From positions 1 through 19,353 of the forward strand of contig JAGLYE010000004.1 of the NCBI GenBank assembly GCA_023132505.1: a stretch of 19,353 bases of DNA. Reading direction: 5' to 3'. This document shows, in pieces, positions 8,491 to 15,644 of the stretch (position 1 is the stretch's first letter; each line of letters starts with the position of its first letter). The translations under genes and the position numbers were made by a program. A model generated the notes under the pieces. It did no database searches, had not been told where the DNA came from, and saw only the letters and a program-made list of their open reading frames with translations. Origin of the DNA: Bacteroidales bacterium (GTDB lineage Bacteria > Bacteroidota > Bacteroidia > Bacteroidales > B18-G4).

Positions 8491-9720
8491 TCAGCGATGC
8501 GCTCTTTTTACAAATCGTCTCCGAAGATAATAAATATTCAGTAAAATGAAGATGAGTGTAGCGAATCCTACAATCCTGAGTACCCAGGTACGGGTAATAT
8601 CAATACGGGCAAAATCATGCTCCCATGGGTCACCACCATCATAACGGATCACAGGGTTAAGGTAATAGGCTGTCTGGTTCGGGAAGAATATCTCTGTACG
8701 AACGTAAGTATCGCTGTCCTTTATCGTATACCGGGCTTCCCCGGCATTCATTGTTGAGTCGAGTACAAGCCCTCCCTGCCCGATGAACCTGAACTTTGCA
8801 GCAGTCCTGTTAGCCGCAACAGTAAGTGTATCCCCGCTCAGTTCAATTTTTGTAATCTTAGGAAGGCTGTTTGCTTTTTTGATCTTCTCATCCATAGGTT
8901 CTCCCCAAATTCTGTATATGCTGGCGCCGAAAGCTTTTCCGTTCTTCATGGCAGCAACAATACTATCGCCGGAAAGAACCGGGGAATAAATAAATGTACA
9001 ATACCTTCCAACCTCATTGATATTTGAAATATCATGAGCATCATCGTCGGCCAGGATGCGTGCATTTTTCCCTGCCGACAAGGCAGCATCCCAATGTTCA
9101 ATAGATACCCTGTATCCATTCAGTACTTCAATGCCATCATAATTCGTGAGCCATGTCATATCCTCCGGTGCCCAGCCTAGCCTGAGCTTGGGATGGGCAA
9201 TGAATACCAGCTCACTTGTAGGCCTGAGCACATTCACCATATGCTGTTTATGGTGTATGGTTTGGAAGATCGGATAATCTGTCCAGATAACCTTATCAGC
9301 ACCGATCATCACATGGTGGTTTTTATGGATCCCATAGCCATGTTCGTAAACAGGGATATAGGTGTCGAGGCCTTCTCCATGCCTGTTTATCTTCTGATAA
9401 TCAGAAGTGGCAATGATATCATACCCCAACAGGCCGTAAATGCTGTCGATAGCCTCATTTGTATTTTTTCTTCCATCGGTGATCCCACCCCAGGATTCAG
9501 ACTGGATCTGGAAGTTTCCTTTTCGCCAGTAAGTGCTGTCAATCCCTTCATAAGGATTGAACAACTCCTGACCCGAAAAAGCTTTGGGTTCCGGAAAGAC
9601 GTATACCGGGCTGATCAGGTATTCAATGGTGAATACCAAAGCCAGCGCGATAATAAAATATAGGATGAACTTCAGCAGTAAGCTGATCATTCTCCAAATT
9701 GTTTTTAATCCTCTCAACAT
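8491..9720 (-). CDS. Membrane-anchored PHP-fold protein with altered metal site
   Basis: 409 residues with an N-terminal transmembrane helix (~12-36), a soluble domain and a C-terminal transmembrane helix (~380-397) followed by basic residues RRRFVKRAHR. The middle resembles the PHP phosphoesterase fold: GYDIIATSDY (99-108), E126 in PVYEHGYG, IAHP (174-177), and DDDAHD (225-230) in a GxxARILADDDAHD context. The first metal-ligand motif, normally HxH, reads FQIQS (Q71, Q73), and the usual TDH is SDY (D107, Y108). Half of the usual ligands are therefore missing and activity is uncertain. It is first in a unit with the glycosyltransferase, which hints at an envelope role. No gene name is justified. 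Confidence 0.72.
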   Translation of the reverse strand: MLRGLKTIWRMISLLLKFILYFIIALALVFTIEYLISPVYVFPEPKAFSGQELFNPYEGIDSTYWRKGNFQIQSESWGGITDGRKNTNEAIDSIYGLLGYDIIATSDYQKINRHGEGLDTYIPVYEHGYGIHKNHHVMIGADKVIWTDYPIFQTIHHKQHMVNVLRPTSELVFIAHPKLRLGWAPEDMTWLTNYDGIEVLNGYRVSIEHWDAALSAGKNARILADDDAHDISNINEVGRYCTFIYSPVLSGDSIVAAMKNGKAFGASIYRIWGEPMDEKIKKANSLPKITKIELSGDTLTVAANRTAAKFRFIGQGGLVLDSTMNAGEARYTIKDSDTYVRTEIFFPNQTAYYLNPVIRYDGGDPWEHDFARIDITRTWVLRIVGFATLIFILLNIYYLRRRFVKRAHR

Positions 9721-9740
9721 AGCTTTAATGATAACGAAGG

Positions 9741-9748
9741 CAAAAGTA
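9741..9748 (-). promoter_or_regulatory. -7 promoter box for the PHP-like/glycosyltransferase unit
   Basis: The minus strand reads TACTTTTG, an exact match to TAnnTTTG, 20 bases before the ATG at 9720. A TTG lies 24 bases further upstream, longer than the usual ~19-20, so only the -7 element is well supported. Confidence 0.55.
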
Positions 9749-9805
9749 ATATGTTTTAAGCACTTTACAGGTCAACAAGCACAGCATTTTTTTGTTCAGC
9801 CTTTA

Positions 9806-9832
9806 ACATGAATTATAAATATTGGTTCATGT
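9806..9832. promoter_or_regulatory. Inverted repeat in divergent intergenic region
   Basis: A perfect 7-base inverted repeat, ACATGAA (9806-9812) and TTCATGT (9826-9832), is separated by 13 AT-rich bases. It sits between the PHP-like gene and the response regulator, which diverge. It could be an operator or a weak hairpin; nothing else supports a role. Confidence 0.3.
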
Positions 9833-9917
9833 AACAAGAAAGCTGATATTTCGTATGAAGCAGTAATAGATGGTAATTGTTTTTTTGCATGCTTTACCAG
9901 GTTAGATCGGGAAAAAA

Positions 9918-9948
9918 TTGCAAAGTCAATCAATAAGCCTTATATTTA
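9918..9948 (+). promoter_or_regulatory. Possible promoter for the response regulator-Hpt unit
   Basis: TTG at 9918-9920 and TATATTTA at 9941-9948 are separated by 20 bases, the usual Bacteroidota geometry. The -7 box differs from TAnnTTTG only in its last base. The expected start of transcription would be close to the ATG at 9965/9968. Confidence 0.4.
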
Positions 9949-9964
9949 TTGCGGCAAAACCAAC

Positions 9965-11311
9965 ATGATGGAATCTTTAAGGGTGTTTATCGTCGAAGAT
10001 GATAAGCTTTATGGGGAGATGCTACGCTATCACCTGGCACTCAATCCCGATAATGAAGTCTTATTATTCACCACTGGTAAGGAGTGTGTCGACAACCTTT
10101 ACCAGAATCCTGATTTTATTTCCCTGGATTATAGTTTACCGGATATCTCCGGTTTTGATGTGCTTCAAAAGATCCATGCCTACAACCCAAAACTTCCTGT
10201 TGTTATAGTATCAGGACAGGAAGACGTAAATACTGCGGTTAACCTCCTCAAGGAAGGGGCCTGGGATTATTTTGTAAAAGATGATGACACCAAAAACAGG
10301 CTTTGGCACAGCCTTCAGAAAGTAAAGGAGAATATCCTGCTGAAGCAGGAGATAAGACAGCTGAAGGATGAGATAGGAAAAAAATACGAGTTTAATAGCG
10401 TTATCAAAGGCAACAGCCCTGCCATAACACATATTTTCGATCTCATTGAAAAAGCCACCCAAACAAGTATCGTAGTATCTCTTCTCGGAGAAACCGGCAC
10501 AGGTAAAGACCTTGTAGCCAAAGCAATTCATTATAATTCACCCCGCAAAACAGGCCCTTTCGTTCCAATCAATGTTAGTGCAATACCGGGTGAGCTTATC
10601 GAAAGTGAGTTCTTTGGATATGAAAAGGGTGCATTCACAGGGGCCAACACGCGGAAGAAGGGCAAGTTTGAGCAGGCAAATGATGGAACAATTTTCCTGG
10701 ATGAGATCGCTGAAATGGACACGAATATGCAGACAAAACTGCTCAGGGTCCTTCAGGAAAAGGAATTAACCCGGGTTGGCGGAAACACGACCATTAAATT
10801 TGATGCAAGGGTTATCGTTGCTACCAACAAAGACCTTACTGCGGAAGTCAATAAAGGCAATTTCAGGGAAGACCTGTACTACAGACTTTTGGGCTTGCCC
10901 ATAGAGTTGCCGCCTTTGCGCGAGCGCGGAAATGATATACTGATATTGGCTAAATTCTTTCTGGATGAATTTTATAAGGAAAATAAACTGGAAAAGAAAT
11001 CACTCAGCCCTACTGCACAGGAGAGGCTGTTAAAATATGCTTATCCGGGAAATGTGCGTGAACTAAAAGCCATCATCGACCTTGCTGCCGTGATGGCGAA
11101 CGGCGACATAATTGAGGGAAGCGATATTTCTTTCTCAAAAGCAACCTTCAGCACAGAATTGCTGAATGATGATGATACCCTTGATGGATATACAAAAAAG
11201 ATTCTTCGCCATTATCTTAAAAAATACGATAGAAACATCATAACGGTAGCCAGGAAACTTAATATTGGCAAATCAACCATTTATCGCATGATCAAGGAAA
11301 GTGAATTATAA
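9965..11311 (+). CDS. NtrC-family sigma54-dependent response regulator
   Basis: 448 residues in three classic parts. The receiver domain (~5-120) has acidic residues E11, D12 and D13, phospho-acceptor D55 (SLDYSLPD), S83 and K105. The AAA+ domain (~145-380) has Walker A GETGTGKD (175-182), the sigma54-contact loop GAFTGA (222-227) and Walker B FLDEIAE with D246-E247. A Fis-type helix-turn-helix occupies ~409-448 (TVARKLNIGKSTIYRMIK). It should activate sigma54-RNA polymerase at distant sites when D55 is phosphorylated. All key residues are intact. The Hpt gene begins 4 bases after its stop; no histidine kinase lies in the window, so the signal and targets are unknown. Two adjacent ATG codons (9965, 9968) are possible starts. 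Confidence 0.95.
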   Translation: MMESLRVFIVEDDKLYGEMLRYHLALNPDNEVLLFTTGKECVDNLYQNPDFISLDYSLPDISGFDVLQKIHAYNPKLPVVIVSGQEDVNTAVNLLKEGAWDYFVKDDDTKNRLWHSLQKVKENILLKQEIRQLKDEIGKKYEFNSVIKGNSPAITHIFDLIEKATQTSIVVSLLGETGTGKDLVAKAIHYNSPRKTGPFVPINVSAIPGELIESEFFGYEKGAFTGANTRKKGKFEQANDGTIFLDEIAEMDTNMQTKLLRVLQEKELTRVGGNTTIKFDARVIVATNKDLTAEVNKGNFREDLYYRLLGLPIELPPLRERGNDILILAKFFLDEFYKENKLEKKSLSPTAQERLLKYAYPGNVRELKAIIDLAAVMANGDIIEGSDISFSKATFSTELLNDDDTLDGYTKKILRHYLKKYDRNIITVARKLNIGKSTIYRMIKESEL

Positions 11312-11314
11312 AAG

Positions 11315-11674
11315 ATGCAAAACCAATATATTATGAAAGGCAAATTATATAATCTAAGTCAGGTTAAGATGTTTCTGGGCAATGACCAGCAACAATTGGG
11401 TAATATGATTGGTATATTCATAAACGAAACCCCGGTAATGATAAAAGCATTGAATGAAAACATGCTGGACCGGAACTATGAAGAAGTCAGGTTTTATGCC
11501 CATAAACTGAAATCCAGTATCGACCTTTTTCAGATCAATGGTTTACAAAACGATATCAGGGTTCTGGAAAAACTTGCCCTGGAAAAAGATGATGTGCCGG
11601 CATTACAGCAATACGTTTCAGATATCACCAATACTCTGGAAACAGTTATCTCAGAGATTCAAAAAGAAGTCTAG
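11315..11674 (+). CDS. Stand-alone Hpt (histidine phosphotransfer) protein
   Basis: 119 residues, mostly helical, with FYAHKLKSSI (60-69) matching the HxLKG/S phosphotransfer motif. H63 is the expected phosphorylated histidine. Helices before and after (MIGIFINETPVMIKAL and IRVLEKLA) fit the four-helix Hpt bundle. It starts 4 bases after the response regulator stop and probably passes phosphate from a hybrid kinase to that regulator, though it could serve others. ATG at 11333 (residue 7) is an alternative start. Confidence 0.87.
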   Translation: MQNQYIMKGKLYNLSQVKMFLGNDQQQLGNMIGIFINETPVMIKALNENMLDRNYEEVRFYAHKLKSSIDLFQINGLQNDIRVLEKLALEKDDVPALQQYVSDITNTLETVISEIQKEV

Positions 11675-11700
11675 CAAGCATGGGGCGATTGCCATTGGCC

Positions 11701-11721
11701 ATTCTACATTCTACATTCTAC
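11701..11721. repeat. Heptanucleotide tandem repeat, unit ATTCTAC
   Basis: Three perfect copies of ATTCTAC lie between the convergent Hpt and carboxyltransferase genes. A second, unrelated 7-base array follows 17 bases later. No convincing rho-independent terminator was seen in this gap. Confidence 0.8.
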
Positions 11722-11738
11722 ACTTTCCATTTCAATTA

Positions 11739-11766
11739 GGCACTAGGAACTAGGCACTAGGCACTT
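11739..11766. repeat. Heptanucleotide tandem repeat, unit GGCACTA
   Basis: Four units in register: GGCACTA, GGAACTA, GGCACTA, GGCACTT. The last base is also the first base of the carboxyltransferase stop codon as read on the plus strand (11766-11768), so the array abuts the gene end. Confidence 0.8.
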
Positions 11767-13301
11767 TACAAGGGGATATTCCCATGTTTTTTAGGAGGAT
11801 TCGTCTTGCTCTTGGTCTGGGTCATCTCCAGGGCCTGGATGATTTTAAAGCGAGTTTGCCTGGGGTAAATGATCTCATCGATAAATCCCAGTTCAGCAGC
11901 TTTGTATGGGCTTGCAAAAGTCTTACGGTAATTATCAACTGCTTTTTTCTTTTCCTCATCGGAAAGTTTATTCTTGAAGATAATGTTCACTGCCCCATCC
12001 GCTCCCATCACGGCAATTTCAGCTGTTGGATAGGCGAAGTTCACATCTGCACCTATGTGTTTGCTTGACATCACGTCGTAAGCTCCGCCGTAAGCTTTTC
12101 TTGTAATGATGGTGATCTTCGGTACTGTTGCTTCAGAAAAAGCATAAAGGAGCTTTGCCCCATGCTTTATAATTCCGCCAAATTCCTGGGCTGTGCCCGG
12201 AAGGAATCCGGGAACATCTTCAAAGGTGATCAGCGGAATACTAAAGGCATCACAAAAGCGTACAAAACGTGCTGCTTTGAGTGATGAGTTGATATCAAGT
12301 ACCCCGGCAAGATGTGCCGGCTGGTTGGCTACGATCCCTACCGGTCGCCCACCCATGCGGGCAAAGCCGATGATGATATTTTGCGCATACTGGCACTGGA
12401 TCTCAAAGAAGTTGCTGTTGTCGATCACCGTTTCGATGATGTCCTTCATGTCGTAGGGCTTATTCGGATCATCGGGAACAATTTCATCGAGGTGCTCATC
12501 TTCCCTGTTGATATCGTCGGCACATACCTGTATTGGAGGGTCTTCCATATTGTTAAGGGGCAGAAAGCTCATCATTTCCCTGACCATCATCATGGCCTGT
12601 TCATCGTTATCAGCAATCATGTGGGCTACACCGCTTTTGGCATTATGTGTGACCGCACCTCCCAGTTCTTCCTTGGTAACCTCTTCATGTGTAACTGTTT
12701 TGATCACATCAGGACCGGTTACAAACATATAGCTTGATTCTTTCACCATCATGATGAAGTCGGTCATGGCAGGAGAGTATACTGCGCCTCCGGCACAAGG
12801 GCCCAGGATAGCAGATATCTGCGGAATCACTCCTGAGGCCATTACATTCCTGTAAAAGATATCGGCATATCCCCCTAAGCTCTCCACACCTTCCTGGATC
12901 CGGGCACCGCCTGAATCATTCAAACCGATCACGGGGGCCCCCATTTTCATGGCCAGGTCCATGATCTTTACGATCTTATCGGCATTGGCACGGCTGAGGG
13001 TTCCCCCAAAGACAGTAAAATCCTGAGCGAATACATACATCAACCTGCCATCGATCTTGCCATAACCGCATACGACACCATCACCGGGGATTTTATTCTT
13101 TTCCATCCCAAAATCATTACACCGATGGGTAATGAACTTGTCTGTCTCAACAAAACTACTCGGGTCAAGCAAATCTTCAATGCGTTCACGGGCTGTTTTC
13201 CTGCCTGCATTATGTTGCCTTTCAATGCGTTCTTTACCTCCGCCCAGTTCGGCATTCTTATCTCGTTTATCAAATTCCCTGAATTTCTCTTTAATCGACA
13301 T
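11766..13301 (-). CDS. Acyl-CoA carboxylase carboxyltransferase subunit (propionyl-CoA carboxylase beta type)
   Basis: 511 residues, the usual size of PccB/MmdA-type carboxyltransferases with two crotonase-fold halves. The N-terminus [17 protein letters not shown] is the family start. [19 protein letters not shown] (131-149) and [14 protein letters not shown] (165-178) form the acyl-CoA oxyanion region. The second half carries [14 protein letters not shown] and [14 protein letters not shown] for carboxybiotin binding. It transfers CO2 from carboxybiotin to an acyl-CoA, most likely propionyl-CoA to methylmalonyl-CoA. It is third in a unit after the biotin carboxylase and carrier genes (42-base gap). 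No decarboxylase sodium-pump beta subunit is nearby, which favours the carboxylase role over methylmalonyl-CoA decarboxylase. Confidence 0.93.
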   Translation of the reverse strand: MSIKEKFREFDKRDKNAELGGGKERIERQHNAGRKTARERIEDLLDPSSFVETDKFITHRCNDFGMEKNKIPGDGVVCGYGKIDGRLMYVFAQDFTVFGGTLSRANADKIVKIMDLAMKMGAPVIGLNDSGGARIQEGVESLGGYADIFYRNVMASGVIPQISAILGPCAGGAVYSPAMTDFIMMVKESSYMFVTGPDVIKTVTHEEVTKEELGGAVTHNAKSGVAHMIADNDEQAMMMVREMMSFLPLNNMEDPPIQVCADDINREDEHLDEIVPDDPNKPYDMKDIIETVIDNSNFFEIQCQYAQNIIIGFARMGGRPVGIVANQPAHLAGVLDINSSLKAARFVRFCDAFSIPLITFEDVPGFLPGTAQEFGGIIKHGAKLLYAFSEATVPKITIITRKAYGGAYDVMSSKHIGADVNFAYPTAEIAVMGADGAVNIIFKNKLSDEEKKKAVDNYRKTFASPYKAAELGFIDEIIYPRQTRFKIIQALEMTQTKSKTNPPKKHGNIPL

Positions 13302-13343
13302 GAATTAGTTCTTTTGGATTAATCAAAAAGTTTTTTCAATTGT

Positions 13344-13847
13344 TTATTCGATCACAACCAGAGGTTGGTTGGCCTGGATAATATCACCGACTTTAACCTT
13401 TATCTCTTTAATGACACGGTCTTTCTTCACCTTGTATTCACTTTCCATCTTCATGGCAGAAACGATGATGACGGTATCACCTGCCTTAACCTCATCTCCT
13501 ACTTTCACGAGGATCTTAACGATCTTTCCGGGCATCGGAGAGGAAATCACAGCTTCTTCGTGGCTATCATCCTGGCGCCGGCTCTTCATGTATTTGCTTT
13601 CCGCATCAATAATCTCCACATCGAAGGATTTGGAATAGGTGTTGACCATATAATTCTTATTGTCGGTCCGGGTAAGCTCTATGTTGTGTGATTTATTATC
13701 AATGAGGATGGAATAAACCCCTTCTTCCACCATCACCACATCAGCGTCATATTTCTTTCCGTCGATGCTGATCCTGACCTTATTACCTTCCCGGCTGAGT
13801 ACCTCAACAAGTGCATTACGGTCGTTAATATTTATTTCGTTTGACAT
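13344..13847 (-). CDS. Biotin carboxyl carrier protein of acyl-CoA carboxylase
   Basis: 167 residues from the ATG at 13847. The C-terminal biotinyl domain (~100-167) carries SSPMPGKIVKI and the biotinylation motif SAMKME, with K133 as the biotin site. The N-terminal half (~1-95) is beta-rich and probably docks the carrier to its partners. An in-frame GTG at 13862 would add 5 residues and sit 6 bases from the upstream stop; the ATG is preferred on codon choice alone. It carries carboxybiotin between the two neighbouring subunits. Confidence 0.93.
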   Translation of the reverse strand: MSNEININDRNALVEVLSREGNKVRISIDGKKYDADVVMVEEGVYSILIDNKSHNIELTRTDNKNYMVNTYSKSFDVEIIDAESKYMKSRRQDDSHEEAVISSPMPGKIVKILVKVGDEVKAGDTVIIVSAMKMESEYKVKKDRVIKEIKVKVGDIIQANQPLVVIE

Positions 13848-13868
13848 AATTCTGTTTTTCACATTCTT

Positions 13869-15374
13869 TTAGAAACGATTGAAGTTAAGGCGTCGTCCAC
13901 AATTTTTCCAGTTTTTCTTTTCGTTTTTGGAATGTACTTCCATCTGGAGATTATTAAGCCGGTCGAGATAATCAACATATACAGCGATAATGGCTACATC
14001 TTCGATCTTCGTTTCATGTTTATCGGGGAACATGAGGAATTCACTATTTTTTTCAATGAAGTGAGTATTATATTTCCCTTTCACAAAATCAGGAGTCTGC
14101 ATAATGCGGTTAAGAAAGGAGATGGATGTTTTAACCCCGGTGATCTTGTAGGCATAAAGGGCACGCTTCATACGGGCAATGGCTTCTTCCCTGGTTTTGG
14201 CCCACACTACCAGTTTACTGATCAAAGGATCATAATGAATGGGGATCTCAAATCCTTCATATACATATCCATCGTGCCTGACACCCAGGCCAAGTGGTTC
14301 GGTTATGTGCTTGATCACTCCCGGGCTTGGCATGAAGTTGTTTTCCGGATCTTCGGCATAAATCCTGCATTCGATGGCATGTCCGTACTGACAAATATCT
14401 TCCTGCTTCAGTTCAAGTTCAAGTCCATTTGCAATGTTGATCTGTTGTTTCACCAGGTCAACGCCTACCACTCTTTCGGTAATCGGATGTTCTACCTGCA
14501 GGCGGGTATTCATTTCCAGGAAATAATAATTCAGATTATCATCTACAATAAATTCTATAGTGCCAGCACCGCTGTAATCCACTGCCTTTGCAGCGGCAAC
14601 AGCACATTCCCCCATTTCTTTTCTGATCTCCGGTGTCATAAGCGGGGAAGGAGTTTCCTCAACTACTTTTTGGTGACGACGCTGGACCGAACATTCCCTT
14701 TCAAATAAATGGATCATGTTGCCATACTTGTCGCCAAGTATCTGGAATTCGATATGGTGTGGCGATTTGATATATTTTTCAATATATATAGTATCATCGC
14801 CGAAGGCTGCCCGGGCTTCCGACTGTGCAGCCCTGATGGAACTGACAATATCTTTTTCTTTGTTCACCAGGCGCATTCCTTTTCCACCGCCACCGGCCGA
14901 TGCTTTTACCATTACCGGCAGGCCTATTTCTTTGATCTTTGCCAGGGCATCCTTTTCATCACTGATCACTCCACTGCCCGGAACAACCGGAATACCGGCA
15001 TCTACCATAGTTTTACGTGCAGTGATCTTATCGCCCATGGTCTTGATGGCATACGAAGAAGGGCCAATAAATATGATGCCTTCCTTCTGACAGCGATCAG
15101 CAAATTCAGCATTTTCGGAAAGAAATCCGTATCCCGGATGGATGGCATCAGCTCCTGACTGCCTGGCAGCATTAATGATCTTGGCGATCATGAGGTAACT
15201 TTCTGCAGAAGGAGAAGGACCAATAAAATACGCTTCATCAGCATAACGCACATGCATGGAAGTACGGTCAGACTCGGAGAATACTGCAACTGTGGTAATC
15301 CCCATCTCCCGGCACGAACGCATCACTCTTAATGCAATTTCCCCCCTATTCGCAATAAGGACTTTCTTTATCAT
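13869..15374 (-). CDS. Biotin carboxylase subunit of acyl-CoA carboxylase
   Basis: 501 residues from the ATG at 15374, where the protein begins MIKKVLIANRGEIALR exactly as in the family. A longer frame reaches a TTG at 15437 but adds residues unlike the family. HPGYGFLSENAEF lies in the N-terminal domain. The ATP-grasp glycine loop is KASAGGGGKGMR (~157-168). FLEMNTRLQVEHPITE (285-300) carries the catalytic Glu287, Arg291 and Glu295. The C-terminal ~50 residues extend beyond the biotin carboxylase core and look family-specific. It carboxylates biotin on the downstream carrier protein using ATP and bicarbonate. First gene of the three-gene carboxylase unit. Confidence 0.95.
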   Translation of the reverse strand: MIKKVLIANRGEIALRVMRSCREMGITTVAVFSESDRTSMHVRYADEAYFIGPSPSAESYLMIAKIINAARQSGADAIHPGYGFLSENAEFADRCQKEGIIFIGPSSYAIKTMGDKITARKTMVDAGIPVVPGSGVISDEKDALAKIKEIGLPVMVKASAGGGGKGMRLVNKEKDIVSSIRAAQSEARAAFGDDTIYIEKYIKSPHHIEFQILGDKYGNMIHLFERECSVQRRHQKVVEETPSPLMTPEIRKEMGECAVAAAKAVDYSGAGTIEFIVDDNLNYYFLEMNTRLQVEHPITERVVGVDLVKQQINIANGLELELKQEDICQYGHAIECRIYAEDPENNFMPSPGVIKHITEPLGLGVRHDGYVYEGFEIPIHYDPLISKLVVWAKTREEAIARMKRALYAYKITGVKTSISFLNRIMQTPDFVKGKYNTHFIEKNSEFLMFPDKHETKIEDVAIIAVYVDYLDRLNNLQMEVHSKNEKKNWKNCGRRLNFNRF

Positions 15375-15515
15375 AAGATACGGTTTAACGCTTCTAATTA
15401 ATCCCCTGATTCCCGGCACCTTCCGGAATAATAACAAAATACGGGGATGTAAATATAAAGTTTTTTCCTCAGTTCATCTCTTAAGATAATGCAACACGGA
15501 CTAATTGAATACTCC

Positions 15516-15571
15516 AACTTCGAACTCAGAACTTCGAACTTCGAACTTCGAACTTCGAACTCAAAACTCAT
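15516..15571. repeat. Heptanucleotide tandem repeat, unit AACTTCG
   Basis: Eight 7-base units in register, five of them exact AACTTCG; the others are AACTCAG, AACTCAA and AACTCAT. This is the longest and cleanest array in the window. It lies between the divergent biotin carboxylase and LtaS-like genes, 46 bases before the -7 box of the latter. TTCGAA palindromes occur at the unit junctions. Confidence 0.92.
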
Positions 15572-15616
15572 TTATCCAAATAAATAACAAAACAAACCCC
15601 TGACAGTTCAAATTAT

Positions 15617-15624
15617 TACCTTTG
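15617..15624 (+). promoter_or_regulatory. -7 promoter box for the LtaS-like gene
   Basis: TACCTTTG is an exact match to the Bacteroidota TAnnTTTG box, 20 bases before the ATG at 15645. No clear TTG/TTTG lies at -33. The message leader would be only about 15 bases. Confidence 0.6.
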
Positions 15625-15644
15625 CAAACATTAATATATTTCTG

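Noticed and set aside
9871..9890. Possible sigma54 promoter (TGG...TTGCA) before the response regulator
   Set aside because: GG and GC are separated by 13 bases instead of the required 10.
11766..13301. Methylmalonyl-CoA decarboxylase alpha subunit
   Set aside because: No sodium-pump beta or delta subunit nearby, and the neighbours include a biotin carboxylase, which a decarboxylase complex does not need.
13848..13862. GTG start adding 5 residues to the biotin carrier protein
   Set aside because: ATG at 13847 is the more usual codon; the extension is not excluded but has no support.
13932..15158. Long plus-strand open frames opposite the biotin carboxylase (up to 258 codons)
   Set aside because: They are antisense shadows of a well-conserved enzyme; no family motif, promoter or coding character of their own.
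15375..15437. TTG start adding 21 residues to the biotin carboxylase
   Set aside because: The family begins with the IKKVLIANRGE motif, which follows directly after the ATG at 15374.
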